Source: Alphaproteobacteria bacterium (GTDB lineage: Bacteria; Pseudomonadota; Alphaproteobacteria; CAAGCB01; CAG-977). From it: DNA of 53,902 nucleotides. The stretch spans positions 1 to 53,902 of the forward strand of contig JAFYCE010000036.1 of the NCBI GenBank assembly GCA_017539865.1, given 5' to 3'. The first letter of the stretch is position 1, and each line of letters opens with the position of its first letter. This document shows, piece by piece, positions 7,751 through 16,894 of this stretch. Below the pieces are notes generated by a model. It was not told the origin of the DNA. It worked only from the letters and a program-made list of their open reading frames with translations, and ran no database searches. The position numbers and the translations under genes were made by a program.

Positions 7751-8903
7751 AAGCCGGTTTCGCACTTTCTTTAAATTGGCCGGCTTTTTCCTTTTTCTGT
7801 GCGGAAGCTGTTTTTTTGACAGAGGGCTTTTTTTTCGTATCGGCTTTCGCTTTCTTTGGTTTTTCCGTTTTCACTTTTTCTTCTGGTACGGACAGAAAAG
7901 GCAGTAAGCCTGAAACTTTTTCCGGTGACAGCTGATAAAGCCACTTGCCATGTATGTTCTCCAGTTCGACGGATTCTTTTTGCACGGTGTCGGGAGCATT
8001 GTCCGCTGCGGCGAAAGAAACGGCGGCAAACGGTTTTGCATCCATCAGATACAGGAACATATAAATTTTCAATCCGTCGACCGTTTCAATCATTATTGAC
8101 GTAAACGGAATGTCTTTTTCCAAGCCGGCCGGACGTTTGATTACGCCTTCAAAGTCAAAAGAGGTCAACGTCTTTTCCATCGTTGTGATGAATTCTTCCG
8201 ATGTCAGAAAATACGGGTCGGACAGGAATGAAGGCTGTAAAGGCAAAGCCGGATCCTTACGCCGGTAAACGCTTTCCCGTGTTTTCGTTCCGTCAACAAT
8301 GGCAACGGATGCTGTTCGTCCTTTGATTAGCGGCAGGATTCGGGTCGGCATCCATGACCGTTTATCGCCCGTTACATCAATGTTTCCTCTGACAAGCCAT
8401 GATTGCGCATCGTTGGGAAAGCGTACAAAGTATCCCTGACCGTTCCAAGTGATGCCGCTGATGTTTTTGCCGACCAGCAAGCTTGTCAGTTGTTCGCCGT
8501 CGGTGTTTAACAGTGTGACCAGATAGGATTTCGCATTTTCCGATGCATTGTCTTCCACGTGCAAATCAGGATAAAATTCCGGCAGGGCTGTTTTAGGTTC
8601 GATTTTTTCCAAATGGGACAGGCCGAGCAGCATATTTCTGATTCGTTCTTTGTCGGCGGGATAGCCGTTTTCTTCCATCAACGTCCAATTTCCGTCGGTA
8701 TTTCTTAAAAAAGTCAACGTTTGCCCGCCATGTTCGATTGAAACGACTTCAACATCATTTATTTTTTCCATTAAATCGGGCAACAGCGGTTCACCGAAAA
8801 AAGTTCCGGCGGAATAATCGGGAGTTGCCATCCATACGGCGACGGCCGCAATCAGCGAAAGTGACGAAAAAGCTAAAAGTTTGTAAAAAGAACGCGGACT
8901 CAT
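7743..8903 (-). CDS. DUF4340 protein, partner of a Gld-like ABC exporter
   Basis: The product has one N-terminal membrane anchor (LLAFSSLSLIAAVAVWMAT) and a large extracytoplasmic domain with repeated beta segments (VEVVSIEHGGQTLTFLR; LLVGKNISGITWNGQGYFVR), as in DUF4340 proteins. These often follow GldG-like genes, as here. The C terminus is a Lys/Ala/Pro-rich tail, probably disordered. The ATG at 8903 is preferred over an in-frame codon at 8951 because the latter lies inside the upstream gene. The transported substrate is unknown. Confidence 0.85.
   Translation of the reverse strand: MSPRSFYKLLAFSSLSLIAAVAVWMATPDYSAGTFFGEPLLPDLMEKINDVEVVSIEHGGQTLTFLRNTDGNWTLMEENGYPADKERIRNMLLGLSHLEKIEPKTALPEFYPDLHVEDNASENAKSYLVTLLNTDGEQLTSLLVGKNISGITWNGQGYFVRFPNDAQSWLVRGNIDVTGDKRSWMPTRILPLIKGRTASVAIVDGTKTRESVYRRKDPALPLQPSFLSDPYFLTSEEFITTMEKTLTSFDFEGVIKRPAGLEKDIPFTSIMIETVDGLKIYMFLYLMDAKPFAAVSFAAADNAPDTVQKESVELENIHGKWLYQLSPEKVSGLLPFLSVPEEKVKTEKPKKAKADTKKKPSVKKTASAQKKEKAGQFKESAKPASK
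7751..7799 (+). terminator. Intrinsic terminator of the DtxR-like gene, inside the convergent gene
   Basis: AAGCCGG (7751-7757) pairs with CCGGCTT (7790-7796), followed by a T run. The hairpin begins right after the regulator's stop codon and lies within the 3' coding end of the opposing DUF4340 gene. The long loop (about 32 bases) makes it only moderately convincing. Confidence 0.4.
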
Positions 8904-8914
8904 GGGCTTTTCCC

Positions 8915-10801
8915 TTATTTGGATTGGATTCGTCTGACGCGTCTGCGCCAAGCAACGAACAGGGCTATGATGACCAATAATGCGGGGACAAAAAGAACGT
9001 TTACTAAAATCAGAGTCGTTTGCAAAGTCAGAATGTCGCGGCTTAAAACGGTTTGAACGGCGCGTAAAGCCGCTCGTAAGGAAATAATGTGTTTCTGCAG
9101 CGTTCGAATTTCATTTTTGTCATCGGAAGACAGAAGTTCCCTGTTTTCTCCGGAAGACTGTTGTGTCAATTTTTTCAATCTGCTTTGCGCTTGCTGCAAT
9201 TCGTTGAACAGAATGGTTTCCTGCGCGCGATATTGCCGTCCGGCGTTTAACTGCATGTTTTCAATCACGGTGAACGGCCGACGCCATTCGGCTTTCGAAC
9301 GCAAATCTATCAAAGAAGTGGCTCCGCTCAAATTGTCCAATGCGTTGATCAACAAATCGGCATTTGCAGCAAAGGGATAAAGCTGTTCGACGCCCAGCAG
9401 TTCATTTTTCGCCGTCCAGAATTTATCCGCCAGAAAATCGCTGTCGGCAATCAAAATGATATTTACCGGCGTTGTCGCTTTTTCAATATGCGCTTCCGAC
9501 CGTTGCTTTAAAAAGTTCCGGACGGGGGCTTTATCAAAAGCGCTGTGCGGCGTTCCTTTGATTCTTAGCCCCAACACTCTGTTTTTATTGTCGGATTTGA
9601 ACTCGCGCAACATGTTGGCAGGGGCTGCTGTTTGTGCAAAAGTCGTTTTTTCAAGCTTGGTTTCTTTGGAAGAAAAAATCAACGGTGTCGCTGTCAGTCC
9701 GTCCACCTTTTTAGTAACACTGAACGAACCGGCGTAAGCCATATTGATCAGATTGAGAGCATTGGTGACGGGGTCTTCCGGACTGAGATAAGTTTTATTG
9801 ACCGCCAACCATGGCAGGAATTTCATCTGAACGGTTTTACCGTCTTCCATACGGGAAATCGTTCTGGCCAATGTCATGTCGGCGACAAAACGCTTCGGGT
9901 CGAAGGAAACGCCCCAGTTGTTCAGCAACTTGTCCATTTCGGGATATACGGTATACGACGTTTCGCCCAATCCGGCTTCTGTTTCCGAAAAAGGATCCAA
10001 CAGCATCAGCATATTTCCGCCGCCCATCAGATACTGGTCGATGGCGTACATTGTTTCTTCATAGAATTTTTTCGGATTGACCAGCATCAAGACATCAATG
10101 TCCTGCGGTATGTCCAATGTGTGGCGGGAAATGAAACGGACGTCAAAGATATCGCGTACCACGTTCATGACTGCCCAACGCGGCAGATATTTCGGATACA
10201 TCAGCTGCGGTTCGCCCCGTCCGTCTATCGGCAACGTGCTGATAATGCCGATGGTGGGGCGTTTGGCGCGCGTCAAATCCGTCAGATATTTGGTAATATC
10301 GTATTCCAAAAAGCGTTCGCGGGATGGATCCAACAAAGCAATCGTCCGTCGGCGATCCGATGAATTGGACAATGTCAAACCGATATAAACGTATTCCGAA
10401 GAATCTCCGACGGGAATGCCTTTTAATCCGTAAGCCAGCGCTTCGTCTTCCTTTTTGGAAAAAGGCTCCGGATCGATAATCTGCAGTTTGATCTTTCCGT
10501 CGGAGGCCGATGCGTATTGCTCCAGCAGTTCAATGACGCGGACAGCATATGTTGCGTGGATTTGGGATACTTTTGCCAACTTTTCCGACAGAAAGAAGCG
10601 GATGGTAATCGGCTCTTTGATGTTTTTAACGGTTCGCAGGGAACCTTCCGACAGGGAATAAAGTTTTGCCTGTGTCAGATCCAAACGATAATTTTTTAAG
10701 GCGAAAGCGGCGATAATATTCACGCTGAAAAACAGAATGACAACCAGAACCAATCCGATAACGCCTAAGGTGTTCCTGTTTATGTCGGATATTTTTTTCA
10801 T
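8915..10801 (-). CDS. GldG-like auxiliary component of ABC exporter
   Basis: The 628-residue protein has a membrane helix at residues about 14-36 and another near the C terminus (LILVNVLFVPALLVIIALFVAWRRR begins after residue 595). Between them is a large extracytoplasmic region typical of GldG/ABC_transp_aux proteins (PF09822-like), with the recognisable MLVNPKKFYEETMYAIDQYL and MLLDPFSE segments. In Bacteroidetes, GldG works with GldA and GldF in gliding. Outside that phylum similar sets exist without gliding and are uncharacterised. It lies two bases after the permease gene and 11 bases before the DUF4340 gene. Confidence 0.88.
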   Translation of the reverse strand: MKKISDINRNTLGVIGLVLVVILFFSVNIIAAFALKNYRLDLTQAKLYSLSEGSLRTVKNIKEPITIRFFLSEKLAKVSQIHATYAVRVIELLEQYASASDGKIKLQIIDPEPFSKKEDEALAYGLKGIPVGDSSEYVYIGLTLSNSSDRRRTIALLDPSRERFLEYDITKYLTDLTRAKRPTIGIISTLPIDGRGEPQLMYPKYLPRWAVMNVVRDIFDVRFISRHTLDIPQDIDVLMLVNPKKFYEETMYAIDQYLMGGGNMLMLLDPFSETEAGLGETSYTVYPEMDKLLNNWGVSFDPKRFVADMTLARTISRMEDGKTVQMKFLPWLAVNKTYLSPEDPVTNALNLINMAYAGSFSVTKKVDGLTATPLIFSSKETKLEKTTFAQTAAPANMLREFKSDNKNRVLGLRIKGTPHSAFDKAPVRNFLKQRSEAHIEKATTPVNIILIADSDFLADKFWTAKNELLGVEQLYPFAANADLLINALDNLSGATSLIDLRSKAEWRRPFTVIENMQLNAGRQYRAQETILFNELQQAQSRLKKLTQQSSGENRELLSSDDKNEIRTLQKHIISLRAALRAVQTVLSRDILTLQTTLILVNVLFVPALLVIIALFVAWRRRVRRIQSK

Positions 10802-10803
10802 TT

Positions 10804-11538
10804 TCAGACCGCCTTTTTATGATCAAGAACAATAACTGTGGCAAACAGAAAAACGCTTGAAAAGGAAATGAAAAACAATAGATCGCGAATATCCAGAACG
10901 CCGCGGGTCAAAGACAGAAAGTGAATCAAAAAACCAAAAGATTGAAACAGTTTCATCACTTTTTCCGTAGCGACATCCGAAAACAACTCAATCAGCGTAT
11001 CCGACCCTAAAAAAGTCAGCAGCAAACACGCCATCATCGTGGAAACAAAGGCAATCATCTGACTTTTTGTGCAAGCGGACAGGCATGATCCTATGGACAG
11101 AAACGTTCCCGCAATTAAAAAGCTGGCCAGATAGCTCATCAAAATAACGCCGTTATCGGGCGTCCCAAGATAATTGACGGTTATCCAAATCGGTGCGGTC
11201 AAACATAAAGCGAGGCCGACGAAAGCCCATGCAGCAAAAAATTTTCCCAGCACAAGCTCTGTTGTCGACACCGGCAGCGTCATCAGCATTTCAATCGTTC
11301 CGCTGCGCCGTTCTTCCGCCCACATACGCATGGAAACGGCCGGAATTAAAAAAAGATACAGCCAAGGATGAAACAGGAAAAAAGATTGCAAATCGGCTTG
11401 CCCCCGTTCGAAAAAATCGCCCGCATAAAAAGTCAGCAAACCGGATATCGCAACAAAAATCATCAGAAATATCCAAGCGGCGGGTGTCGTAAAATAACCG
11501 GCGAATTCGCGCTTTGTTAAAACTCCCAATGCTTTCAT
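10804..11538 (-). CDS. GldF-like ABC transporter permease
   Basis: The 244-residue integral membrane protein has about six hydrophobic segments and the ABC-2 permease signature near the start (LTKREFAGYFTTPAAWIFL) and MRMWAEERRSGTIEMLMTLPVS. It matches the COG1277/GldF group of export permeases. The start overlaps the ATPase gene by four bases, indicating translational coupling. Confidence 0.9.
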   Translation of the reverse strand: MKALGVLTKREFAGYFTTPAAWIFLMIFVAISGLLTFYAGDFFERGQADLQSFFLFHPWLYLFLIPAVSMRMWAEERRSGTIEMLMTLPVSTTELVLGKFFAAWAFVGLALCLTAPIWITVNYLGTPDNGVILMSYLASFLIAGTFLSIGSCLSACTKSQMIAFVSTMMACLLLTFLGSDTLIELFSDVATEKVMKLFQSFGFLIHFLSLTRGVLDIRDLLFFISFSSVFLFATVIVLDHKKAV

Positions 11539-12494
11539 CCGGCCGATCCTTTCAATTCCCTGTCTGTGGAGGTGAAGGCGTAAAAGACTTCTTCCAACCG
11601 CCCTTTTTCAATATACATATCCAAAATTTTAATGTCCTGCCGGTGCAGGGCTTCCACGACATCCGCCGTCATGGACTGACGTTCTTTGGGATGCATGGTG
11701 AACATGAACGAACCGTCCGTTTCCTGACGGACGTCCGTCAAAACGATTTGTTGCATTTCCTCAAAAACGGTTTGAGCGCGGTCGTGCTGGTATTCCGGAA
11801 TCAAAACGAATAACGTTTGGTGCGTTTCCGACAGACTCAGCAGGGCGCGCGGCGTATCGTCCAAAATGATTTTCCCTTCGTCGATGATGACCGCACGCGA
11901 ACACATCGCCTCGACTTCTTCCAAAACATGTGTGGAAATGATGATCGCTTTGTTTTCGCGCAATTCGCGAATCAATGTCCGGATGTCCCTTTTTTGATTG
12001 GGGTCAAGCCCTTCCGTCGGTTCATCCAGAAGCAGGATGTCGGGATCGTGTACCAAAGCCTGTGCAAAACCGACACGGCGTTTGTAGCCCTTTGACAAAG
12101 TTTCGATCGGTTGGTAAAGGACGTTGTTCAGGGAAATGCTGTCGATGACGCGTTCGACCGCTTTTTCTTTAACGGAATCTGACAGGCCTCGGGCTTGAGC
12201 GATGAAGTTCAAAAAAGACAAAACCGTCATGTCGTTGTAGGAAGAAGCGACTTCCGGCATATAACCGATATGACGTTTGACTTCGACCGGATTTTCCATC
12301 ACATCGTAACCGCAAACCGTGATTTTACCGCTGCTGGGCATTAAAAATCCCGAAATCATGCGCATGGTCGTCGTTTTTCCCGCGCCGTTCGGTCCCAGAA
12401 AACCTAAGACTTCTCCCTTTGAAACGGTCAGGGACAGATTGTCGACCGCCGTGAAAGTTCCAAATTTCCGTGTAACGTTTTCAAGTGTGATCAT
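11535..12494 (-). CDS. GldA-like ABC transporter ATPase
   Basis: The 319-residue ATPase shows Walker A GPNGAGKTTTMR, the signature LSKGYKRRVGFAQAL, Walker B ILLLDEPTEGLDP and a switch histidine in IIISTHVLEEVEA. A C-terminal extension of about 100 residues is typical of CcmA/GldA-type ATPases of ABC-2 exporters. It is the first gene of a four-gene operon with permease, GldG-like and DUF4340 genes. ATG at 12494 is taken as start; a TTG lies just before it. Confidence 0.92.
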   Translation of the reverse strand: MITLENVTRKFGTFTAVDNLSLTVSKGEVLGFLGPNGAGKTTTMRMISGFLMPSSGKITVCGYDVMENPVEVKRHIGYMPEVASSYNDMTVLSFLNFIAQARGLSDSVKEKAVERVIDSISLNNVLYQPIETLSKGYKRRVGFAQALVHDPDILLLDEPTEGLDPNQKRDIRTLIRELRENKAIIISTHVLEEVEAMCSRAVIIDEGKIILDDTPRALLSLSETHQTLFVLIPEYQHDRAQTVFEEMQQIVLTDVRQETDGSFMFTMHPKERQSMTADVVEALHRQDIKILDMYIEKGRLEEVFYAFTSTDRELKGSAG

Positions 12495-12660
12495 CAAGAT
12501 GTCCGATAATAAAACAGTTCCATTTCAGAGTATAACCGCTTTGATAAAAACACAAGTCCTTACACCTGAAAGCGGAATAAAATAATTTCATCGGAAAAAT
12601 GCCGGAAAATCAACTGTTATTGAAAAATGTTTTCAGCTATGATAAGCGGAATGTGTTTGA

Positions 12661-13518
12661 ATGAAAGCGGGGCGAATGAAAGGTTTTTGGGCCGTTTTGT
12701 TTTTTTGCACAGCATTTTCGGGACTTGCCGTCGCACAGGGGCTGGTTTCGCACAAGGCGGTGTACGATATCGTTTTGGCATCAACGAAAGGCGGTGCCGC
12801 CGGTGTGGTCGACGCCCGCGGGAAAATGAGCTACAGCCTTCAAAAAGTATGCGGTCAATGGCGGACGGAATCGGTTTTTTCCTTAGATGTCGGTTATGAG
12901 ATGGCCGGACCGGATACAACAAATTGGCGGCAGACAACACGGGAAAGCACGGATGGCTGTTTGTTCGAGTTCGATGTTTTCGTTCGGGAAAAAAAACAGG
13001 ACAGAAAGGATCTGTCCGGCAGGGCGGTTTGCATTGGCAATAAAAAAGAGATGCGGCTGGATGTTCCCGTTAAATCTCAGGCCGTTTTCCCCGGAAACGT
13101 CGTTTTTCCCGTTCAGCAGACTTTGAAATTATTGACTGCGGCGAAAGAGGGGAAGAAAAATGTTTCCTCTTACGTTTATGACGGAACCAGACCGGAGGCC
13201 CTTTATTTCATGAACGCCGTCATTTCCGATGCCGCCGTCGAACCGTCGGAACGCGTCGCCGGAGATGCCCGTTTGCTGGAAAATAAAAAGGCATATCGTT
13301 TTGATACGGCTTTTTTTGAAGAATTTTCAACAGGGCGTATGAAGGACGGTTCGCCTCAATATGAGGTGTCTGTCACCTATTATGAAAACGGAATCGGAGA
13401 TAAAATCGAACAGGATTTCGGCAGTTACCGTTTGCGTTCAAGCCTGACCGATTTAAAACGGCTGAAGGAAATCCCCTGTCCAGCAAAAAAGAAAAGGCAG
13501 GCTTTGACAACACGTTAA
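12661..13518 (+). CDS. EipB-like periplasmic protein (DUF1849)
   Basis: The 285-residue product has a signal peptide ending near GLAVAQG and then a beta-rich domain starting SHKAVYDIVLA, with the GYEMAGPDTTNWRQTT and SYVYDGTRPEALY segments of DUF1849 proteins. The Brucella member, EipB, is a periplasmic beta-spiral protein important for envelope integrity and has one disulfide. Two well-separated mature cysteines here (in KVCGQW and in EIPCPAKK) fit that disulfide, with a third pair position in GCLFEF and AVCIG. The start may be ATG 12661 or ATG 12676. It is divergent from the ABC exporter operon. Confidence 0.85.
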   Translation: MKAGRMKGFWAVLFFCTAFSGLAVAQGLVSHKAVYDIVLASTKGGAAGVVDARGKMSYSLQKVCGQWRTESVFSLDVGYEMAGPDTTNWRQTTRESTDGCLFEFDVFVREKKQDRKDLSGRAVCIGNKKEMRLDVPVKSQAVFPGNVVFPVQQTLKLLTAAKEGKKNVSSYVYDGTRPEALYFMNAVISDAAVEPSERVAGDARLLENKKAYRFDTAFFEEFSTGRMKDGSPQYEVSVTYYENGIGDKIEQDFGSYRLRSSLTDLKRLKEIPCPAKKKRQALTTR

Positions 13519-13562
13519 AGCATGGTATATCTTATAAAAAATTGTTAAGCGGAGAACGTCTT

Positions 13563-14438
13563 TTGAATACCGAAATACCTTATATCACCGGTTTACGCAG
13601 CATTTCCGCCGCTTATGACGCTTTTATCGTGGATTTATGGGGCGTCGTTTATGAAGAGCAAAGATTGTGTTTTGGTGTTTTTAATGCTCTCAGTCAGTTG
13701 AGCGATGCGGGAAAAAAAGTCGTTTTCCTGTCAAATTCGCCGATGCGTTCCGCTGATATGATTAAAAAATTGGAACGCATGGGCGTGAAGCGTTATCTGT
13801 ACTACGGCGTTTTGACGGCGGGTGAAATCATTTATCACGAACTGCGCCGCCGGATGGATCCGTTCTTTACGAATTTAGGGCGAAAGTGTTTTCATGTCGG
13901 CCCTGAGATTTTTTGGCAGCCTTATGCCGATTTGGGGTATGTTCCCGTTTCCAATATTGACGAAGCGGATTTTATTTTTGTTACGGGAACGATGGGCGAA
14001 CAGGATTCTTTGGAAAAATACGATCCGTTCTTTCGCGTTTGCCTGTCCCGCCGTTTGCCGATGGTTTGCGCTTGTCCCGATTCTTTTTTCTTGAAGGGCG
14101 GCGTTCCGTATATGGCGGCCGGCGCGTTGGCGGCGCAATATCAAAAAGTCGGCGGTACCGTCTTTTGGCGCGGAAAGCCTGATTCTTCGGTTTTTTTGTA
14201 TTGCGTTGAAGGGTTGGAATCGGACAAATCCCGAATTGCCGTCATCGGTGATTGCGTTCAGACGGACATTTACGGGGCGAATTTGTCAGGGCTGGACGCT
14301 TTGTTCGTCGCCGGCGGCATTCACGCTCGGGAATTGGGCGTCAGTCGCGGTCAGCAGCCGGAACAGGATCGTGTACGTTCTTTACTGTCCCAGCATGATT
14401 GTACGGCTAAGGCGGTTTTGCCGGCATTTATCTGGTAG
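13563..14438 (+). CDS. HAD-superfamily class IIA hydrolase, TIGR01459 type
   Basis: The protein has the HAD motifs of class IIA sugar/nucleotide phosphatases. Motif I is DAFIVDLWGVVYE, with Asp nucleophile and the second Asp replaced by the Trp-Gly form usual in this subgroup. Motif II is VFLSNSP. A lysine lies in FWRGKPDSSVF and motif IV is VIGDCVQTDIYGA. The TIGR01459 subfamily is common in alphaproteobacteria and has no proven substrate. TTG at 13563 is preferred, with GGAG eight bases upstream; an earlier TTG at 13542 has no such site. The stop lies five bases from the convergent nadK stop. Confidence 0.87.
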   Translation: MNTEIPYITGLRSISAAYDAFIVDLWGVVYEEQRLCFGVFNALSQLSDAGKKVVFLSNSPMRSADMIKKLERMGVKRYLYYGVLTAGEIIYHELRRRMDPFFTNLGRKCFHVGPEIFWQPYADLGYVPVSNIDEADFIFVTGTMGEQDSLEKYDPFFRVCLSRRLPMVCACPDSFFLKGGVPYMAAGALAAQYQKVGGTVFWRGKPDSSVFLYCVEGLESDKSRIAVIGDCVQTDIYGANLSGLDALFVAGGIHARELGVSRGQQPEQDRVRSLLSQHDCTAKAVLPAFIW

Positions 14439-14443
14439 GCCCG

Positions 14444-15205
14444 CTATCCTAAAAATTGTTCGTCCAGAACGCGGTCTGCCAGATTCCGTTCGGGATCGAA
14501 CAGCAGATTCAAGCCGATGGTTTCGTCTTCTTTGACGGTGACTTTGACGACATTGCGCATTTCCGTGAAATCAGCAACTGCACTGACGGGGCGTTTTTCC
14601 CCTTGCAGAACGTCAAATGAAACTGTTGCGTGGCGGGGCAGAATGGCGCCTTGCCACCGGCGCGGGCGGAACGGACTGATAGGTGTCAAAGCCAGAACAT
14701 TTGACGTCAACGGTAAAATAGGGCCGTGCGCTGAAAAATTATAAGCGGTGCTACCCGCCGGCGTTGAAACCAGAACACCGTCGCAAATCAGATCGGCCAG
14801 TTTTTGAACGCCGTCAACGCTGATGGAAATATCGGCCGTTTGCCGGCTTTGCCGCCATAGGGAAACTTCGTTGAACGCCAAAGCTTTTTTATGTTTTCCG
14901 TTTATGGCAAACGCTTCCATGACCAACGGATGCAGCGTGACCAGTCCGGCGGTTTCCAAACGGTCGGACAAATCGTTTTCCTGATATTTATTCATCAAAA
15001 AACCGACGCTGCCGCGGTTCATGCCGTAGAACGGAACGCCTTTTTCGATATGACCGTGCAAGGTTTGCAACATAAAACCGTCACCGCCCAGAACCACAAA
15101 AACATCGGCTTTTGTCATGCTGGAACAACCATAGATTCTGCGCAGCCGTTCCAAAGATTTTTGGGCGATTTCGGTCTTATCCGCCAAGAAACAAATTCGT
15201 TGCAT
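14444..15205 (-). CDS. nadK: NAD kinase
   Basis: NAD kinase phosphorylates NAD to NADP. The 253-residue product has the GGDGFML motif near residue 36 and the alphaproteobacterial NRGSVGFLMN motif. The catalytic-region segment ICDGVLVSTPAGSTAYNFSAHGPI and a C-terminal DExxGLNLLFDPERN stretch follow. ATG 15205 (MQRICFLADK) is chosen because it gives normal family length. The reading frame stays open for another 500 bases upstream, but that part is antisense to another gene and unlike any NadK. Confidence 0.93.
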   Translation of the reverse strand: MQRICFLADKTEIAQKSLERLRRIYGCSSMTKADVFVVLGGDGFMLQTLHGHIEKGVPFYGMNRGSVGFLMNKYQENDLSDRLETAGLVTLHPLVMEAFAINGKHKKALAFNEVSLWRQSRQTADISISVDGVQKLADLICDGVLVSTPAGSTAYNFSAHGPILPLTSNVLALTPISPFRPRRWQGAILPRHATVSFDVLQGEKRPVSAVADFTEMRNVVKVTVKEDETIGLNLLFDPERNLADRVLDEQFLG

Positions 15206-15289
15206 TTTCCATATTCGAGTTTGTAGACTTTCCAACAAGATGATTTTATGATACAAAAAAATCATCGAAATAAAAACAGGAAAAGACTG

Positions 15290-15937
15290 ATGAAAAGTAT
15301 GTTCGGCAAGTTTTGCGCGATTGGTTTGTTTGCGAATGCTTTCTTTCTTTCTTCGGCAATCGCCATAGAGAATACGGCTTCCGATCTCAGCAGACAATTT
15401 TCCTCGGAACCGTCTGTTTCTGAAAAACATCGTTTGCCGGCGGAGGCTGTCGCCATTCCCGAAGAAGATTTGAAATCCGCCGCGCCGATTACGTTTGATG
15501 AATTGCGTTTGTTCGTCAGGGATTGGCGTAAGTATGCGCGATGGCTGAAAACGGATGGAAATGAATATAAAGCGGTGGCGTATTTGGGGGTTTCCCGTTC
15601 CGCCGATTATCCGGTCGAGGTCGTAAAATGGATGGACGAACACGGTTGGGCGGTGGATCGTTTCTTTTTGTTGGAACGTAAATTCCGGATGACGCTTTCC
15701 GTTCAAAAGCAGGAAGCCAAACAGACGCTTTTAAGCAATCATATGGAACAAATGTTGGAACAGCTTGAAAACGACCCGTCAAAAAACGAGGATGAAAAGA
15801 AAGCTTTGCGACGGCAGTATGCGTCAACCATCAGATCCATTCATGCCGCGACCAGTATCAAGGCTCCCGTTTCGCCGGAGGAATACAAACTGATTAAACT
15901 CAATCACGATGCTTTGGAAAAAATTTTGGCTGAATGA
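15290..15937 (+). CDS. Exported protein of unknown function, 215 aa
   Basis: I do not recognise this family. ATG 15290 has a good AGGAAA ribosome site eight bases upstream, and the product starts with a signal peptide (MFGKFCAIGLFANAFFLSSA) likely cut after SSAIA. The mature protein is mostly helical and charged. It holds FDELRLFVRDWRKYARWL and GVSRSADYPVEVVKWMDEHGW, then a long Gln/Lys/Glu-rich helix (KQEAKQTLLSNHMEQMLEQL) that may be a coiled coil. It is probably periplasmic. It is divergent from nadK and convergent with the PAP2-like gene. Confidence 0.75.
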   Translation: MKSMFGKFCAIGLFANAFFLSSAIAIENTASDLSRQFSSEPSVSEKHRLPAEAVAIPEEDLKSAAPITFDELRLFVRDWRKYARWLKTDGNEYKAVAYLGVSRSADYPVEVVKWMDEHGWAVDRFFLLERKFRMTLSVQKQEAKQTLLSNHMEQMLEQLENDPSKNEDEKKALRRQYASTIRSIHAATSIKAPVSPEEYKLIKLNHDALEKILAE

Positions 15938-15944
15938 GAATCTG

Positions 15945-16745
15945 CTATAAAGAAATCAGCGGAGAATTTTCTCTGTTTTCGGAAACAATCCATTTCGTCG
16001 CGTGATACATGACGATTCCGATATATGTTCCCATGACGGCGTCGCTGATAAAGCACGCGGCCGTCAGAATTTGGGAAAGCGTGATTATGCCGGCAATCAG
16101 GAAAAACCACCGTTTCACGCGCGGCAGATAAGAGCCTGCCGCCATGGCGACAATCCAGATGCTTTGAACATCAAAGCTGGGAAAAGACGTTTCGGAAACG
16201 CGAAAACGCATGGCCGAAAATCCGTAAAGATTCATGGTGTCTAAAAATTCGGGAGGATATCGTCCGGTCAGAATATTCAAAAACAGTGTGACAAAAGACG
16301 ATAGGGAAAGAGCCAGCAGAATGAATAAAACGGCGCGAGCCTTGATAAGATTTTTTTCAAAAACATCCGTCGTCAGCGACAATCCCGCCACCGCCATGTA
16401 AACCAGCCACAGAAGCATAAAAATCAAAAACCACCAGCCGGCCGGATTCAGTTCTGCAACATAATGCCAAAACCCGTCGGCGGGAGCAATCAAGCGGGAG
16501 GCGGCAAAAGGCTTGTCCAAACAACCGATTGAAAATGAACAGAACAGACAAACATAGATAAAAGCCGCTGTTTTAGGTTGCTTTACGGTGAAAGAAACAA
16601 TCATTTCCTTCACGGATAAAAAACGCTCCTTCAGTTTTTGCTCTTTCAGCGCTTGAAACAGCCGGTTCAAAACAGGGCGAATCTTTTGCGCCCGTATGTT
16701 TAAAAAAGTCTTTGTTTTTTCAAAATAGTCCGTCTTTTTCGCCAT
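15945..16745 (-). CDS. PAP2-like membrane protein with degenerate active site
   Basis: The 266-residue protein has about six hydrophobic segments after a basic 55-residue N-terminal part. Spacing recalls PAP2 phosphatases: GRYPPEF for motif 1, SETSFPSFDVQS in place of the PSGH motif, and LSQILTAACFISDAVMG in place of SRxxxxxHxxxD. The PSGH histidine and the third-motif arginine and histidine are all absent, while the final aspartate remains. It is therefore likely a PAP2-fold protein without phosphatase activity, or one with altered chemistry. The family call is by motif spacing only. Confidence 0.6.
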   Translation of the reverse strand: MAKKTDYFEKTKTFLNIRAQKIRPVLNRLFQALKEQKLKERFLSVKEMIVSFTVKQPKTAAFIYVCLFCSFSIGCLDKPFAASRLIAPADGFWHYVAELNPAGWWFLIFMLLWLVYMAVAGLSLTTDVFEKNLIKARAVLFILLALSLSSFVTLFLNILTGRYPPEFLDTMNLYGFSAMRFRVSETSFPSFDVQSIWIVAMAAGSYLPRVKRWFFLIAGIITLSQILTAACFISDAVMGTYIGIVMYHATKWIVSENRENSPLISL

Positions 16746-16894
16746 CGTTCCATCCGGTTCCTTTTTAACGAGTCACTATAACATAAGAATAATTTCTTCG
16801 GGATGTTTTTTTTGACCTTTTGTTTAAAAAAGGCTTTTCTTGAATTTGTTTCAAAAGGAATGTTAAAATGGACTCTGCGGAAAACGGAGTGATT

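Noticed and set aside
9632..10363. A 243-codon open frame opposite the GldG-like gene
   Set aside because: Antisense of a well-supported gene with no ribosome site or known motif.
15206..15706. An N-terminal extension of NAD kinase by about 167 codons
   Set aside because: It is antisense to the exported protein gene, has no NadK similarity and no ribosome site. The family's normal N terminus starts at 15205.
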